NCBI GenBank assembly: GCA_018402565.1
Contig: JAGYIQ010000002.1
Span: 992,001-1,056,000 of the forward strand
DNA: 64,000 bases
Source of the DNA: Pirellulaceae bacterium
Lineage (GTDB): Bacteria > Planctomycetota > Planctomycetia > Pirellulales > Pirellulaceae
Direction: 5' to 3'
Shown here: in pieces, positions 45,123 through 55,095 of the stretch
Numbering within the stretch: the stretch's first letter is position 1
Layout: each line of letters opens with the position of its first letter
Translations under genes and position numbers: made by a program
Notes under the pieces: model-generated
What the model was told of the DNA's origin: nothing
Databases searched by the model: none
The model's input: the letters and a program-made list of their open reading frames with translations, nothing else

Positions 45123-45501
45123 TTTGATGTTTTCATCTCGAGTTCGGCCAATCGCGGCTGGCTTGGGACTAACGCTCAAAGTCGCCAGCGGCTGGGAGGA
45201 CGGCTATCAGAAATGGCAGCAAGCCGCCGGGGACTCGACCGAGTCTGTCGCTGGACAGGTGCTGCCGGCCGCAGTACTGGTGGTGGACTTGAAGGTCGTC
45301 GGCGACCTGTCCGAATTGGCGCTTTGGCTGCCTAAATTTCGTGAGGTCGCGGGAGAACACCCGCTGAGGGCACTCGCCTACGGCCCACACGTGCATGAAG
45401 CGCACTTGGCCGCCGCCAAACAGGCAGGCTTCGACGCGGTCATGACCCAAGGGCAATTCGATCGCACCTTCGCCTCTTGGCTGGCAGGCCCCGACGCTTA
45501 A
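45100..45501 (+). CDS. Receiver-like (pseudo-response-regulator) small protein
   Basis: A 133-residue alpha-beta protein shaped like a CheY receiver: MIVYITRDLMFSS, then AAVLVVDLKVVGDL at the usual phospho-acceptor strand, LRALAYGPHVHEAHLAAAKQ and GFDAVMTQGQF. The Asp in VVDL is at the expected place, but the usual acidic pair after strand 1 is not obvious. The start lies inside hemW, so translation is coupled. Its role is unknown. Confidence 0.6.
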   Translation: MIVYITRDLMFSSRVRPIAAGLGLTLKVASGWEDGYQKWQQAAGDSTESVAGQVLPAAVLVVDLKVVGDLSELALWLPKFREVAGEHPLRALAYGPHVHEAHLAAAKQAGFDAVMTQGQFDRTFASWLAGPDA

Positions 45502-45606
45502 CGCTTTGTCAACTCACGTGATCAACAGGGGTGATGGTACGCGTAATCGTGCTCAGCGACCGGCAGTACTCGGACTCGAGATCATGCTGAGCAATCGTCC
45601 GCGAGG

Positions 45607-46494
45607 TTACTCTGCGAACGGGTCACGCAATTGCAGTGGATCATCATCACCCGGCGTGGGCGAGACGGGAGTGCTGCGTGGCAGGAAATAGATCAAAGTG
45701 CCGATCGCGACGGAGGATACCGTCAAGACCAACAGCAAAATCGCAACGAACAAACCTGTCGAGTTCCTCTGCCTCATCGACGGTTCGACGGTCTCGCCAC
45801 GCCGCCCAGCAGTGGCTGGCTCGCTTAGATTGCGTGCGACCGAGCGAGATTCGTCCGACTTACCGCCGGCACTTGCCGTCGTCGCCATCTGGGGCGGCAA
45901 TCCATGTGTCCGCGGCTCGAACAGATGCGGAAACACATCGTTGGCCTGCCGCCAATTGGCCCAGCCCTCGCGCCAGACATAACAGTCCCGCGAGACTCGC
46001 CCCTCCTGCAACCACGTTCGCATGATCGACCCGACCGCCGGACCGTACTGCCCGCCCGCTCGGTTGCGGACGTACCACACGGACTCTGGTGCGTCGGCAA
46101 TCCAATCAAAATGGGTGGCTCGCGGGGCTTCAAGTTCGACTTGAGGTCGATCCAAACGGAACGAATTGGGATCCAGTTCTTCGACGGCCAAATTGTCGAA
46201 AGACAAATTCTCAAACACCTGCGGGGCAACCGTGCTCGAAGATCGCGCATCCCGCCTCGGGACTGGGACGCGTCCTGCAGCCGACTCCGGACGCTTCGGC
46301 TCGGCGACCTGCCCCGCATTAGACGGTGCCACAGCGTTAGACGGTGCCACAGCGTTAGACGGTGCCACCGCCTCCGACTCCGCCGGGATCAGGACTCGAC
46401 CACGGCAATGGGGACAGAGCCCACGCTTCCCCGCCAAGTTCGACTTGACGTTCAAGCCCTTCCCGCAGTTTGGACACTGGAACTTGATACCCAT
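45607..46494 (-). CDS. Zinc-ribbon / GYF_2-domain membrane protein
   Basis: A 295-residue protein. Residues 1-36 form a zinc ribbon with CPNC and CPHC pairs. A low-complexity linker contains three AVAPSN repeats. A GYF_2/DUF4339 domain lies near 140-190 (WYVRNRAGGQYGPAVGSIMR, CYVWREGWANWRQANDVFPH). A single C-terminal membrane segment follows (GLFVAILLLVLTVSSVAIGT). This composition is common in planctomycetes; the function is unknown, with GYF_2 suggesting binding to Pro-rich partners. Confidence 0.78.
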   Translation of the reverse strand: MGIKFQCPNCGKGLNVKSNLAGKRGLCPHCRGRVLIPAESEAVAPSNAVAPSNAVAPSNAGQVAEPKRPESAAGRVPVPRRDARSSSTVAPQVFENLSFDNLAVEELDPNSFRLDRPQVELEAPRATHFDWIADAPESVWYVRNRAGGQYGPAVGSIMRTWLQEGRVSRDCYVWREGWANWRQANDVFPHLFEPRTHGLPPQMATTASAGGKSDESRSVARNLSEPATAGRRGETVEPSMRQRNSTGLFVAILLLVLTVSSVAIGTLIYFLPRSTPVSPTPGDDDPLQLRDPFAE

Positions 46495-46591
46495 GAACGC
46501 TCGTTGTACCGAAAGACAGACTGGCCACCGCTGAGCATTATTGTCGATCCTGGCGTGGCCTGCGTCCAGTCACCTGGGGGCGGAATTCAGG

Positions 46592-47146
46592 TCATTCGCC
46601 CCGGGGCGAGGCCGCAGTCGAACTTGTGGCCGATCGCCACCACGCCAACCCATGTCCGCCCACGACGACCAGGCTGGCCAGCCCCGCCAACAGCCTCAAC
46701 CAGCCGCCCTTAAAGACAACCGTGGCATTGAACACGATGAATGCGGTGAACGCATACACCCACCCATCGACGCCCCGCACACGCCGCCCCAAACCGACCA
46801 TCACGACACTGTAGACGGACAACAGGGTCGCGTAGAGAATGTTCACATACACCCCCCAATCCGCGCGGAGGCCGGTGACTTGAAATGACTCTTCAGCCGT
46901 TTGACGCAACACCGCTTGGTGATCCCAGCCATGCACAAAACCGTAACTGGCCAGCACATGCACCCAAGTCGCCAGCCCGCTCCACAGCCACAGCCAGTGA
47001 TAAGCCCGTTCGCCAGGCGTCGCCCGCTGATTCGGAATTGAGCAGGAGGTGGCCCGAAACCAAGCGCCCACAAACCATGTCACCATGGCCAACCAGACAC
47101 TGACTCGGACCAACAAGAACTCGGCCACAGTCAAGGTTGTCGGCAT
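46592..47146 (-). CDS. Hypothetical polytopic membrane protein
   Basis: A 184-residue protein with about five membrane segments (LVRVSVWLAMVTWFVGAWF, WLWLWSGLATWVHVLASY, VNILYATLLSVYSVVMVGL, WVYAFTAFIVFNATVVF, LLAGLASLVVVGGHGLAWW). His residues in and near helices (AYHWLW, WVHVL, FVHGWDH) could bind haem or metal, but no family is recognised. It is followed by the zinc-ribbon gene in the same direction. Confidence 0.6.
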   Translation of the reverse strand: MPTTLTVAEFLLVRVSVWLAMVTWFVGAWFRATSCSIPNQRATPGERAYHWLWLWSGLATWVHVLASYGFVHGWDHQAVLRQTAEESFQVTGLRADWGVYVNILYATLLSVYSVVMVGLGRRVRGVDGWVYAFTAFIVFNATVVFKGGWLRLLAGLASLVVVGGHGLAWWRSATSSTAASPRGE

Positions 47147-47253
47147 AGGTCAGGCTCCAGTCATCACAGTCCACCTCCGCTACCAATGTAGTCGCACCTG
47201 CCCGCGCGACAAGTCCGCCAGCCGGGAAGCGCAGCCACCGATCAACACCCGAC

Positions 47254-48594
47254 TTACTGGGGGACAGACTTTCCTGGCACGGCCTGCCAGCGCCCAGAGC
47301 TGGGGACCGATGTCAAAGCGGCAATCACGGCCATGCCGGCAGCGACAAAAGCGGCAGTGATAAACACCCAGGCATAAGAACCGCTGACTTGTTCCCCCCA
47401 GGCCACACTTAACGGCCCGACGGCGGAGGCCAACACGCTCAACATCTGCGCCGCGCCTTGGATCTTGCCCAAGTGCCGCTGGCCGAATGACTGCTTCCAA
47501 ACAATAAAAAACAATACCGTCAACATCCCGCCCGCCACGCCCATCAGGGTCGCGTAACTGTAGACCTGCCACAGGCGACTCAGACAGGGAAACATCCCCA
47601 AGGCAAACGACAACACCAGCAGGGAACACGCCAGCAGTCGCGGCAACGGCCAATAACGAGCCGCCGCACCGGTGAGCAGATTGGACACCAAGCCGGCCAA
47701 CAGCCCAATGATCAAGGTGTGATGGAACACCTGTTCGCCAAAGCCGCGTTCCTCCAATACGTATTGACTGAACAAGGACAACCCCGAGCTGATCAGACCA
47801 AAGAAGGCAATGCTGAGCGCAAACACCCAAAAGCCCGGCGTCGCCAAAGCCTGGGCCAAGGTCGCACCCACTTCGACACCCGCCCCCAACTCACTGGAAT
47901 CAGGCGCACTGGAATCAGGCTCACCGGGCCCACGGCCATCGTTTCCACTGGTATCTCGTCCGCCAGCCGTAAACGTCAGACTCGGCAGATTCTCCGCCCG
48001 CGGCAGCCAGAGCAAGCTGGGGACCAGAACCGCGAGCAACACGGCGGCTTGGGCCGCCCAGGCCGCGCGCCAATCGACCGCCAGAATCGCGGCGCCCAGT
48101 CCGCCGGTGGCGGCGGCCATCAGCATCGTAAACATCACGGCATACAGCCCCATGGCCAGGGGCATGGAACCACGCAGCTGTTTGCCCAGCAAAGTAATGC
48201 TGAGGACCGACAACATGCTCTGGCCCAGCCCCCGAGTCAGAGTGACCCAGACCGCCACCTCGGCGACCGAACCCGCGCGGCTGAGGCCGTACACCACGCC
48301 AGCCAACAGCACCACCGTGAACAGGGCCAAGCGTCGGATGCCCCAGCGATCGATCAACCAACCACAGGGCAGACAAAAGGCCGAGCCGATCAGCGTGGCC
48401 CACAGGTTCAGTTGGGCGAAGGCGAGCGGATCCAGCGTCAGTTCATCCAGCATGCGTTTGGTGATCAACCCCAGTCCATGCGTGCGGCCGGGCAAGGTGG
48501 CCGTCATCAGCAGCGCGGCGACCACGATCAGCCACAGATCCCCGCGAGCGAACGTCCGTGCCACTGGCCTTACATCTTGGGGCATCACATTCAT
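47254..48594 (-). CDS. Major facilitator superfamily transporter
   Basis: A 446-residue inner-membrane protein with about twelve membrane segments in two halves. The MFS loop motif between helices 2 and 3 is recognisable as CGWLIDRWGIRRLALF. The middle loop (GGRDTSGNDGRGPGEPDSSA) is hydrophilic. The closest general type is a nitrate/oxalate-formate antiporter-like MFS, but the substrate cannot be read from sequence. About 110 bp separate it from the next minus-strand gene. Confidence 0.82.
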   Translation of the reverse strand: MNVMPQDVRPVARTFARGDLWLIVVAALLMTATLPGRTHGLGLITKRMLDELTLDPLAFAQLNLWATLIGSAFCLPCGWLIDRWGIRRLALFTVVLLAGVVYGLSRAGSVAEVAVWVTLTRGLGQSMLSVLSITLLGKQLRGSMPLAMGLYAVMFTMLMAAATGGLGAAILAVDWRAAWAAQAAVLLAVLVPSLLWLPRAENLPSLTFTAGGRDTSGNDGRGPGEPDSSAPDSSELGAGVEVGATLAQALATPGFWVFALSIAFFGLISSGLSLFSQYVLEERGFGEQVFHHTLIIGLLAGLVSNLLTGAAARYWPLPRLLACSLLVLSFALGMFPCLSRLWQVYSYATLMGVAGGMLTVLFFIVWKQSFGQRHLGKIQGAAQMLSVLASAVGPLSVAWGEQVSGSYAWVFITAAFVAAGMAVIAALTSVPSSGRWQAVPGKSVPQ

Positions 48595-48788
48595 GGAAGG
48601 AACGTCCTTGTTCTGGCGATCAGCCGCGGTGCGCGTGCTCCGTCCCGCTGAATCGGAACGGTGCTCGTAATCTTAATCGGCAGCAGCCCTGATGATGGAG
48701 CCCAGCCGTAGGCCTTAAACGACTCGAAGTCTATCGTGCCTCGCCCGACTACCTAAATTCGCTACTGCGGCTTGCGGCATCGGTTGAC

Positions 48789-48895
48789 GAGGGCAGAAGT
48801 CCACTGCGCGCAGCACCCGCTGGGCCTGTCTATCAATTGACTTCTCATCCCGCAGCCACACCGATCCAAAAATGAAGCGATGCCCAAGCACAAGA
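48789..48895. repeat. Decayed family 1 palindromic element
   Basis: Matching blocks are gcgcagcacccgctgggcc, caattgactt, gccacaccgatcc and gcccaagcac, in element order with many changes. The left end is lost. It ends 5 bp before the stop codon of the DUF1559 gene. Confidence 0.55.
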
Positions 48896-48900
48896 GAGAA

Positions 48901-49980
48901 CTAAAATTCCGGAATGATCTCGCCACCCGCTCGCGTCGCCAACGCCCGCCACACGGCCAAGTCGATGTCGTTGTTGATCAGTCCCGTCGAGGCATCCGCT
49001 CGGCTAATGCTAACACCGGAGACATGCAAACTGCGAGCGGTCTTCCAGCCAAACGGCGCAAACGTGCGACTTGGGCCGCCGCCGATCCGTACCCCAATGC
49101 AATCCGCATCCGGGGCATTCGGTGGAAAGTGGTGGTTATACATCCCGTTGCGGTACTCGCCATTAGCCCAAGAAAACCCGCGTGGGTCCGTGAAGTTCCA
49201 GGTTGGTGCCGTTCGACAGGCCGTTTCTGTCAAAGGCGCAAAAAAAGTGAATCGATATGCAAAACGTGGATCACGTCGCGTAGCTCCCGTCTCACCCAAC
49301 AAGCTCTCGGATAAGGCCAGCGTATTGGAGCTCCCATCACGCATCTCACTCATCCGAGTCTTCGAGTTGACAAAAAACATGCCGTCGGTGTCTTCAGGAG
49401 TTCCACCACCGACACCTGTGCCTGTGCAAACCGCATAGTTGATCGGCCCAAAATTCGGATGCAAACGGCGGAAGGTGTCAGAGGGACACAAGAAGGTCGG
49501 AACAACCGCTCGGGCACCGGCAATGTTTTCGGGCGTTACCAATCCCGTGGTCGAAGAGTACAGAGGCTTGCTAAGATCCAGCAAATTATAGGCCGCTGAG
49601 TTTTCCAGATAGGGCGACAGCGTCGCAAAGGTCGACCAGCGATAAAAGGTCCACGGCGTACTGGGTTGATTGGCGTACTCCTTGGCAACCGATCCAGGTG
49701 GGAACCGATCTTTGGCCGAGTAATAGTTCTGCAACCCCAAGGCAACTTGCCGCAGGTTATTACTGCAGCTGGTCAGACGAGCGGCCTCTCGGGCCGCTTG
49801 AACCGCGGGTAGCAGCAATCCCATCAAAACGCCAATGATGGCGATCACTACGAGCAACTCGACCAAAGTCATGCCCGTTCGGCGAGAAGGCACTATGCTC
49901 GCATTGCCAGGGCCAACCTGTCCAGCCGAACACCACGAGCCGCGCGCTCGTGGTGCACCATTCCGACTCAATCGTGTCAC
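48901..49980 (-). CDS. DUF1559 family prepilin-like protein
   Basis: A 359-residue protein with a type IV prepilin-like leader ending in G before MTLVELLVVIAIIGVLMGLL, followed by LPAVQAAREAARLTSCSNNL. This is the signature of the large DUF1559 family in planctomycetes. The C-terminal part has DGMFFVNSKTRMSEMRDGSS and the HHFPPNAPD region typical of the family. The GTG start is fixed by a perfect AGGAGGT at 49988-49994, seven bases upstream. These are presumed pseudopilins or surface fibres matured by a prepilin peptidase that is not in the window. Confidence 0.93.
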   Translation of the reverse strand: MTRLSRNGAPRARGSWCSAGQVGPGNASIVPSRRTGMTLVELLVVIAIIGVLMGLLLPAVQAAREAARLTSCSNNLRQVALGLQNYYSAKDRFPPGSVAKEYANQPSTPWTFYRWSTFATLSPYLENSAAYNLLDLSKPLYSSTTGLVTPENIAGARAVVPTFLCPSDTFRRLHPNFGPINYAVCTGTGVGGGTPEDTDGMFFVNSKTRMSEMRDGSSNTLALSESLLGETGATRRDPRFAYRFTFFAPLTETACRTAPTWNFTDPRGFSWANGEYRNGMYNHHFPPNAPDADCIGVRIGGGPSRTFAPFGWKTARSLHVSGVSISRADASTGLINNDIDLAVWRALATRAGGEIIPEF

Positions 49981-50109
49981 GGGCGGGACCTCCTAGATTC
50001 GACGGGCAGCTTCGCTTCAAGCTGTGCGAATAACTTAGCGGGCGTTACCAGCTATCGCAACCGGCGACCCCCAGCATCCAGTGCCACGTTTCCGCCTGCA
50101 CTTGCAGGC

Positions 50110-51111
50110 TTACCGGCGACGTCGCCAGGCGGCGGCCAAACCCGCGAAACCGAGGAGGACCAAGCTACCCGGTTCCGGTACCGCCGACACAAACGCCACA
50201 CCGCTGTAAGACCGCGAGCCGCTGGCAAAGGTATCCAACAAATTGCCCTGGCGATCGAACAAAAACAAACCACCACGCTCGCCATCACCCTCAAAGGGAT
50301 TCGACCTGCCCAACGCAGCGACCACCAAATTACCATTGCCATCAAGAGTTATTCCCGATGGGCTCGTGCCATCACTCGAACCACCCCAGCTGCCGACCAT
50401 ATCCTCCGTCACTTCCAAAAATGGAGCACCACCGTCCAGAAACTCGTTTCCAGTCGAATCGAAACGATGGGCAAAGTTCGAAAAGCCCAAACCATGGCCG
50501 GCATACAGGTTGCCTTCACTATCAAACGCCAACTGGGCCGAGGCCCCCGAACCCGCCGGAACGAAACTGCTCACTGCATTACCGTCGTAGCGAAAAACAC
50601 CCGCACCAAACGTGGAGATGTAGAGGTCATCGCCATTAAAAGCCAGTCCTGAAGTGGCATTCGCGCCAGTCACTACGATGTCGGCTTGATGGACAAACGA
50701 TGAATTATACCGCCGAACTAGGTTGGACTCCCAATCCGACAAGTAGATGTCACCACTGGCGCTCACGGCGACACCCGCCACACCAAAAGTGAAGTCCTGT
50801 TCACCGAGAATCGCCCGAGTCGTGGCGTCGACAATATGCACACGCCCGTTGCTGGTGCCGCCACGATCCAACTCGCTCACGTACAAGCGGTTGCTGGCCG
50901 CATGAAAATGGATACCAGACAACAATGCGAAGGGCGAATCCGCGCGCGTGTTCAATTGGGCAAACTGCGTCGGAGCAGCACCCGGAGTCGTGTAGGCCTG
51001 CAAACGACCCGTGAACAATTCGGTCACAACCAACAAATCGGCGGACGCACTACTCACCCCAAGGCCGGCGACGGCAAGCATCGCGAACAACAAACCAAAA
51101 ACGGATTTCAT
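50110..51111 (-). CDS. PEP-CTERM sorted secreted protein with NHL-like repeats
   Basis: A 333-residue exported protein with signal peptide (VFGLLFAMLAVAGLGVSSASA). Its body is beta-propeller-like, with repeated GVAVSASGDIYLSDWESN, LAFDSEGNLYAGH and GITLDGNGNLVVAALG units. The C-terminal sorting tag VPEPGSLVLLGFAGLAAAW is followed by four Arg, the full PEP-CTERM signal read by an exosortase. GAGGA precedes the ATG, which decides against an upstream in-frame start. It lies 129 bp upstream of the DUF1559 gene. Confidence 0.9.
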   Translation of the reverse strand: MKSVFGLLFAMLAVAGLGVSSASADLLVVTELFTGRLQAYTTPGAAPTQFAQLNTRADSPFALLSGIHFHAASNRLYVSELDRGGTSNGRVHIVDATTRAILGEQDFTFGVAGVAVSASGDIYLSDWESNLVRRYNSSFVHQADIVVTGANATSGLAFNGDDLYISTFGAGVFRYDGNAVSSFVPAGSGASAQLAFDSEGNLYAGHGLGFSNFAHRFDSTGNEFLDGGAPFLEVTEDMVGSWGGSSDGTSPSGITLDGNGNLVVAALGRSNPFEGDGERGGLFLFDRQGNLLDTFASGSRSYSGVAFVSAVPEPGSLVLLGFAGLAAAWRRRR

Positions 51112-51785
51112 TTGATCCTCGAGAAATCTGCAGGTCAATACGAACGGGGTCACGTCCGCATCAACCAATTTGTATGACGCCCCAGAAAAATCCCCAAGTG
51201 TTCTAGATCGCGTCTGCACCCATGCAACGCGGCTCCAGGCTTCGCTTGCCAGCACAAGCCACTCAGCCCACCCATCACCTACGCGGCACGCAGCTCAGAA
51301 TCGCATTCCGCACCCGAGCAGCGTCAGCTCCAAAATGCCTCGATCGGCGATCGGGAGCGATACCGGCTCCATTGTCAGCGTCTCACTGCCCTCCCCCAAC
51401 CGCCCCATTTAGTTGCCGAGCAGCGCCCGGCCTTACGCGAAACTCTAGTTGCCCTCCCCAGAAAAGACAACCTTCACCAGACCACTCGGCCGCGATTTCC
51501 GCCCAGACACCCCTCGGACCCACTATCAAACAACCGCTTGAAGACCGACGCGGGTCCATCCCAGCCCACAAGCACCAAAAATCGAGGCGATTGGCCACCA
51601 CGCCCCCATATAACCATCCCCGAGAAACTCTGTCAGTACCAAGAACCCCGTTCGCCGCAAAAGACGGCGAGGCTTACGGGACTCCAGCCAGTCCCAAACT
51701 TTTGACGGACCGCACTCGGAGATCGTCTGCTACCTCACTCACTCACTCACCACCCACTCACCCACTCACTCACCCACGCACCCAC
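51112..51785. other. 674-bp intergenic region with short repeats
   Basis: No gene is supported. Near 51690-51730 is a diverged match to the gcactcggag...tgctac segment of the array at 55215-55660. From about 51735 to 51795 a tract of cactcac-type units runs up to and into the last codons of the WYL gene. The rest is C-rich and unremarkable. Confidence 0.6.
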
Positions 51786-52811
51786 TCACCCACTCACCGC
51801 CCCACCATACTTTTGCTGCAGGTCGGACACGATCTGCGTGATGCGCTGCCGAGCCTCCGGCGGGGAGATCAACTCGGCCAAGGCCCCCAATTGCAGGACC
51901 TTGGGGATGATCTCCAACTCGCTCACCCCAGGGACCCGCAGCAATGCCGTCCCGTCCGGCTGCTTCTCCACCACCTGCTGGTGATGCCACGGATCCTCGA
52001 TCAACCAATTCACCGCCTTAGCGGCAATCCGAATCACGAACTCCCGGGCCTCGTTCCCAGCAAAGATCCCCAGCCCGCGGCCCGTGAACTCCTCCAAGTC
52101 AAAGTCGTCGGGGATCTTGAACCACTCGTCCAACGTCTGAGCCTTGCGGAATCGGTCCAGCTTCCAATTGCGGATGCGGTTCTCCGACGGATCCTCCTGA
52201 GCGGCCGCCACGATATACAGGCTATGGTTGTAAAACACCAACCCATACGGCTCGATCCGCCGCAACTTGGGCTCGGCATTGGCCGTCCCTTGGTACTCGA
52301 TCTCCATCACGCGGTGCTGGATGATCGCCCGATTGATCGACTGCAAGATACCGTGATGGGCCTGGTAGGACTTGTTGGGCATCCCCAACACATGCACCAC
52401 ACGGCGGAACTTCTCGTAATGCTGCCACACCGTCGACGGCAGCTCGTCTTTGATCTTGCTCCAAAACGACTCAATCGCATTCCAAAACGGCGTCCCCGCC
52501 AACGGGTACATCAAGTCCCGTCCCAACGACAAGGCGATCAGCTCCGAAGCCGAGGCCACAATCTTGACCGACTCCTTGGCCCGCGGCCCCAACTTCCAGA
52601 CCTTGCCGCGCGGGTCGTCATAAACCGCCAAGTCGATCCCCGACGACTGCAGGGCCTCCAAGTCGCGGCGAATCGTGCGGTCGTGCAACGACTCCAACCC
52701 CAACTCCTCCAACAGGTCCTGGTTCAGCTCCTTGATCGTGCGGCCAAATCGCACCCGCTCCAAGATCTGCAGGATCCGATGCTGACGAATGAACTGTTCG
52801 TTTCTGGCCAT
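51786..52811 (-). CDS. WYL-domain transcriptional regulator
   Basis: A 341-residue protein with an N-terminal winged helix-turn-helix (HRILQILERVRFGRTIKELN, HDRTIRRDLEALQSSGIDL). A WYL domain follows (EIEYQGTANAEPKLRRIEPY, YNHSLYIVAAAQ) and then a C-terminal WCX-type region (EAREFVIRIAAKAVNWLIED). WYL domains sense ligands, often nucleotides or DNA fragments, in DNA-damage or defence regulators. The namesake tripeptide is replaced by SLYIV. No defence genes are adjacent; leuB follows upstream by 17 bp in the same direction. Confidence 0.87.
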   Translation of the reverse strand: MARNEQFIRQHRILQILERVRFGRTIKELNQDLLEELGLESLHDRTIRRDLEALQSSGIDLAVYDDPRGKVWKLGPRAKESVKIVASASELIALSLGRDLMYPLAGTPFWNAIESFWSKIKDELPSTVWQHYEKFRRVVHVLGMPNKSYQAHHGILQSINRAIIQHRVMEIEYQGTANAEPKLRRIEPYGLVFYNHSLYIVAAAQEDPSENRIRNWKLDRFRKAQTLDEWFKIPDDFDLEEFTGRGLGIFAGNEAREFVIRIAAKAVNWLIEDPWHHQQVVEKQPDGTALLRVPGVSELEIIPKVLQLGALAELISPPEARQRITQIVSDLQQKYGGAVSG

Positions 52812-52828
52812 CTCCGCTCCAATCCCCG

Positions 52829-53914
52829 TTAGCGAGCCAACGCGGCCAAGACCGCATCACCCATGGCCGCCGTTCCCACCACGCGATCCTGCGACCCAGC
52901 GATATCCCGCGTGCGGTACCCCTCGGCCAACGCCATCCGCACCGCTTGCTCCACGCGATCCGCCAATCCACCCTGGCCAAAGGTGCTCCGCAACATCATC
53001 GCCACCGACAGAATCGTGGCCAAGGGATTGGCCATGTCCCCACCCGCAATATCCGGCGCCGAGCCATGCACCGGCTCGTACATGCCCTTGCCCGCCGCAT
53101 CCAGACTGGCGGATGGCAACATGCCAATCGAACCGGTCAACATCGAGGCCGCATCCGACAAGATGTCGCCGAACAGATTGCTGGTCACGATCACATCGAA
53201 CTGCTTCGGCGCTTTGATCAACTGCATGCTGGCGTTGTCGATGTACATGTGCGACAGCTGCACGTCAGGATACTGGCGCCCCACCTCGATCACGATCTCC
53301 CGCCACAACTCAGACACTTCCAACACGTTGGCCTTCTCGACCGAACACAGTCGCCGATCACGCAGCCGCGCGATCTGGAACGCCGACTCGGCAATCCGCC
53401 GAATCTCGCTCTCGTGGTACACCATCGTGTTGAAGCCCGTCCGCGTCCCATCCGCCTCGATCCGAATCCCGCGCGGCTGGCCAAAGTAGATCCCGCCCGT
53501 CAACTCGCGGACGATCATCAAGTTCAAACCCGACACCACTTCCGGCTTCAATGTCGAAGCCCCCACCAACTCGGGAAACAGAATGGCCGGCCGGAGATTG
53601 GCGAACAGATTCAACTCACTCCGCAGCGACAACAACGCCCGCTCCGGCCGATGCTCACGCGGCAATGCCTCCCAAGCCGGACCGCCCACCGCACCCAACA
53701 AAATGGCGTCGGCCCGCCGAGCCAACTCCAAGGTCGCCGGCGGCAATGGATGACCATGCAAATCGTAGGCCGCACCACCCACCGGAGCCGCCTCGCAAAC
53801 CAACCCCAAACCCGCTTGCTGGTTCAAGCTCTCGATGACGCGAACCGCCTGAGCAACCACCTCGGGCCCAATCCCATCGCCCGGCAAAATGGCCACCAAT
53901 CCCTGTTTCGACAC
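52829..53914 (-). CDS. leuB: 3-isopropylmalate dehydrogenase
   Basis: The enzyme oxidatively decarboxylates 3-isopropylmalate with NAD in leucine synthesis. The 361-residue product has [10 protein letters not shown] at the N-terminus, [34 protein letters not shown] (catalytic Lys), [20 protein letters not shown] (metal-binding Asp residues) and [23 protein letters not shown] is the LeuB and not the isocitrate dehydrogenase signature. No other leu gene is in the window. The downstream WYL gene begins 17 bp after it. Confidence 0.96.
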   Translation of the reverse strand: MSKQGLVAILPGDGIGPEVVAQAVRVIESLNQQAGLGLVCEAAPVGGAAYDLHGHPLPPATLELARRADAILLGAVGGPAWEALPREHRPERALLSLRSELNLFANLRPAILFPELVGASTLKPEVVSGLNLMIVRELTGGIYFGQPRGIRIEADGTRTGFNTMVYHESEIRRIAESAFQIARLRDRRLCSVEKANVLEVSELWREIVIEVGRQYPDVQLSHMYIDNASMQLIKAPKQFDVIVTSNLFGDILSDAASMLTGSIGMLPSASLDAAGKGMYEPVHGSAPDIAGGDMANPLATILSVAMMLRSTFGQGGLADRVEQAVRMALAEGYRTRDIAGSQDRVVGTAAMGDAVLAALAR

Positions 53915-53938
53915 GCTGTGTTTCTCCCGATCCCGGTC

Positions 53939-54109
53939 CTAATCGCCCGCGGCCGCTCCCAGCGTCCCCGCCGCCCAACCATTAGAACCGATGCCCGTCG
54001 AACCCAAAAGACGGCCAGCCACTCGGAGGTCGTTGAGGAAGCCGTTGAAGAATTCGTTGAGGCGGTCATTGACAGCCCCCCAACCGCCAGCGATCAGCGT
54101 AGCTAGCAT
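53939..54109 (-). CDS. Possible small protein upstream of leuB
   Basis: A 56-residue frame (MLATLIAGGWGAVNDRLNEF at the start, Gly/Ala-rich end), extendable to a GTG 15 bases upstream. It ends 24 bp before leuB. Composition is plausible for a small protein with an amphipathic N-terminus, but no family is recognised and it could be fortuitous. Confidence 0.3.
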   Translation of the reverse strand: MLATLIAGGWGAVNDRLNEFFNGFLNDLRVAGRLLGSTGIGSNGWAAGTLGAAAGD

Positions 54110-54218
54110 GCCCACCAGCGGCACGCTTGGGCAGGAAAAATGGGCGTTTCTACACCAAACTCCAATCCACCCGCGGACAGACAGGTGGTAACACCGAGAA
54201 CAGAAGCACAGGCAGAGA

Positions 54219-54259
54219 AGAAAAAACCGCGGTTCAAGCTGCCAAGCTGTGAACCGCGG
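54219..54259 (-). terminator. Rho-independent terminator of the pseudopilin-like gene
   Basis: On the minus strand the 10-bp stem CCGCGGTTCA / TGAACCGCGG is followed by TTTTTTC, 17 bp after the stop codon. Confidence 0.85.
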
Positions 54260-54276
54260 CCAAAACGAGACACGCG

Positions 54277-55095
54277 TTAGGGAGCCGCCGTCGGCTCGCT
54301 GGTCCGACCGGCAGTCGAGCCGCGGAAGTGTTGCACGTTCAGCACAATGTCGTCACCCGTCTCGGGCTTGCGGTCCGGACCCATGCTCCGCAGCACCAAC
54401 CGATCGCCCATTTCGTCAAATCGCAGAGCACTGCCCCAGGGATCCCGAGTCTCGGCCACCAACATGTTGCCCTCGATCCCGTCCGGCCACGTCTGACCAT
54501 GGGCCTCGTAGTGAGCCATGATCTGACCTTCCGCCTGGGCCAACACCGCGTTCACTTGACTCAACTGCTTCTGCAACTCCACCCGAGCAATCCGCTCCGC
54601 TCGGCGGTCCAACCGGGCCATCGAGCGATCCCCCTGCAGCTGCTCGACCACGACCGGGTTGGCCAAGGCCAACACCAGGCCCGTCAGAGCCAGAAACCGG
54701 CCGCGACGGAACAACCCCAGCGTCGACAGGCCGCCACCCGCCACCGCCACCGGCAATGCTCCCGTGGCCAACCCGCACAGGCTGACGACAAACCCAACCA
54801 GCCCCAACGTGTTGCTGGACTTCTTCGGCTTCTCCGCCACCCCTGCAGCCGCCGGAGCCGCCGAACGACGGTTCCAAAACCAACCGTTTTGGGCAGTCCG
54901 GTAGCCCGTGTGCTGCGGCGAATTAAACGCAGCCCCCCCAGGAGCCCCATAAGCCCCGTACGCCGCCTGAGGATGCGGTGCTACCTGAACCGGTTGGTCG
55001 AAGCCAATGTAGATCGTGCCCTGAGGCTGCGGACCACCCGCCCCCCAATAGGGTTGCGAATGAGCGCCATTTCCCGATTGATAATGTCCGTTCAC
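54277..55095 (-). CDS. Membrane protein with GspG-like C-terminal segment
   Basis: A 272-residue protein. The first 90 residues are Gly/Ala/Pro/Tyr-rich and disordered. Two or three membrane segments follow (LGLVGFVVSLCGLATGALPV, FLALTGLVLALANPVV), resembling DUF4190-type proteins. The C-terminal 100 residues are helical and end with DPWGSALRFDEMGDRLVLRS then MGPDRKPETGDDI. That resembles the C-terminal loop of type II secretion pseudopilin GspG, but without a prepilin leader. Function unknown; a terminator follows it. Confidence 0.65.
   Translation of the reverse strand: MNGHYQSGNGAHSQPYWGAGGPQPQGTIYIGFDQPVQVAPHPQAAYGAYGAPGGAAFNSPQHTGYRTAQNGWFWNRRSAAPAAAGVAEKPKKSSNTLGLVGFVVSLCGLATGALPVAVAGGGLSTLGLFRRGRFLALTGLVLALANPVVVEQLQGDRSMARLDRRAERIARVELQKQLSQVNAVLAQAEGQIMAHYEAHGQTWPDGIEGNMLVAETRDPWGSALRFDEMGDRLVLRSMGPDRKPETGDDIVLNVQHFRGSTAGRTSEPTAAP

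Noticed and set aside
51786..52811. Defence-island regulator, because WYL regulators often control defence systems
   Set aside because: Neighbours are leuB and an intergenic gap; no nuclease, helicase, methylase or toxin gene is nearby.
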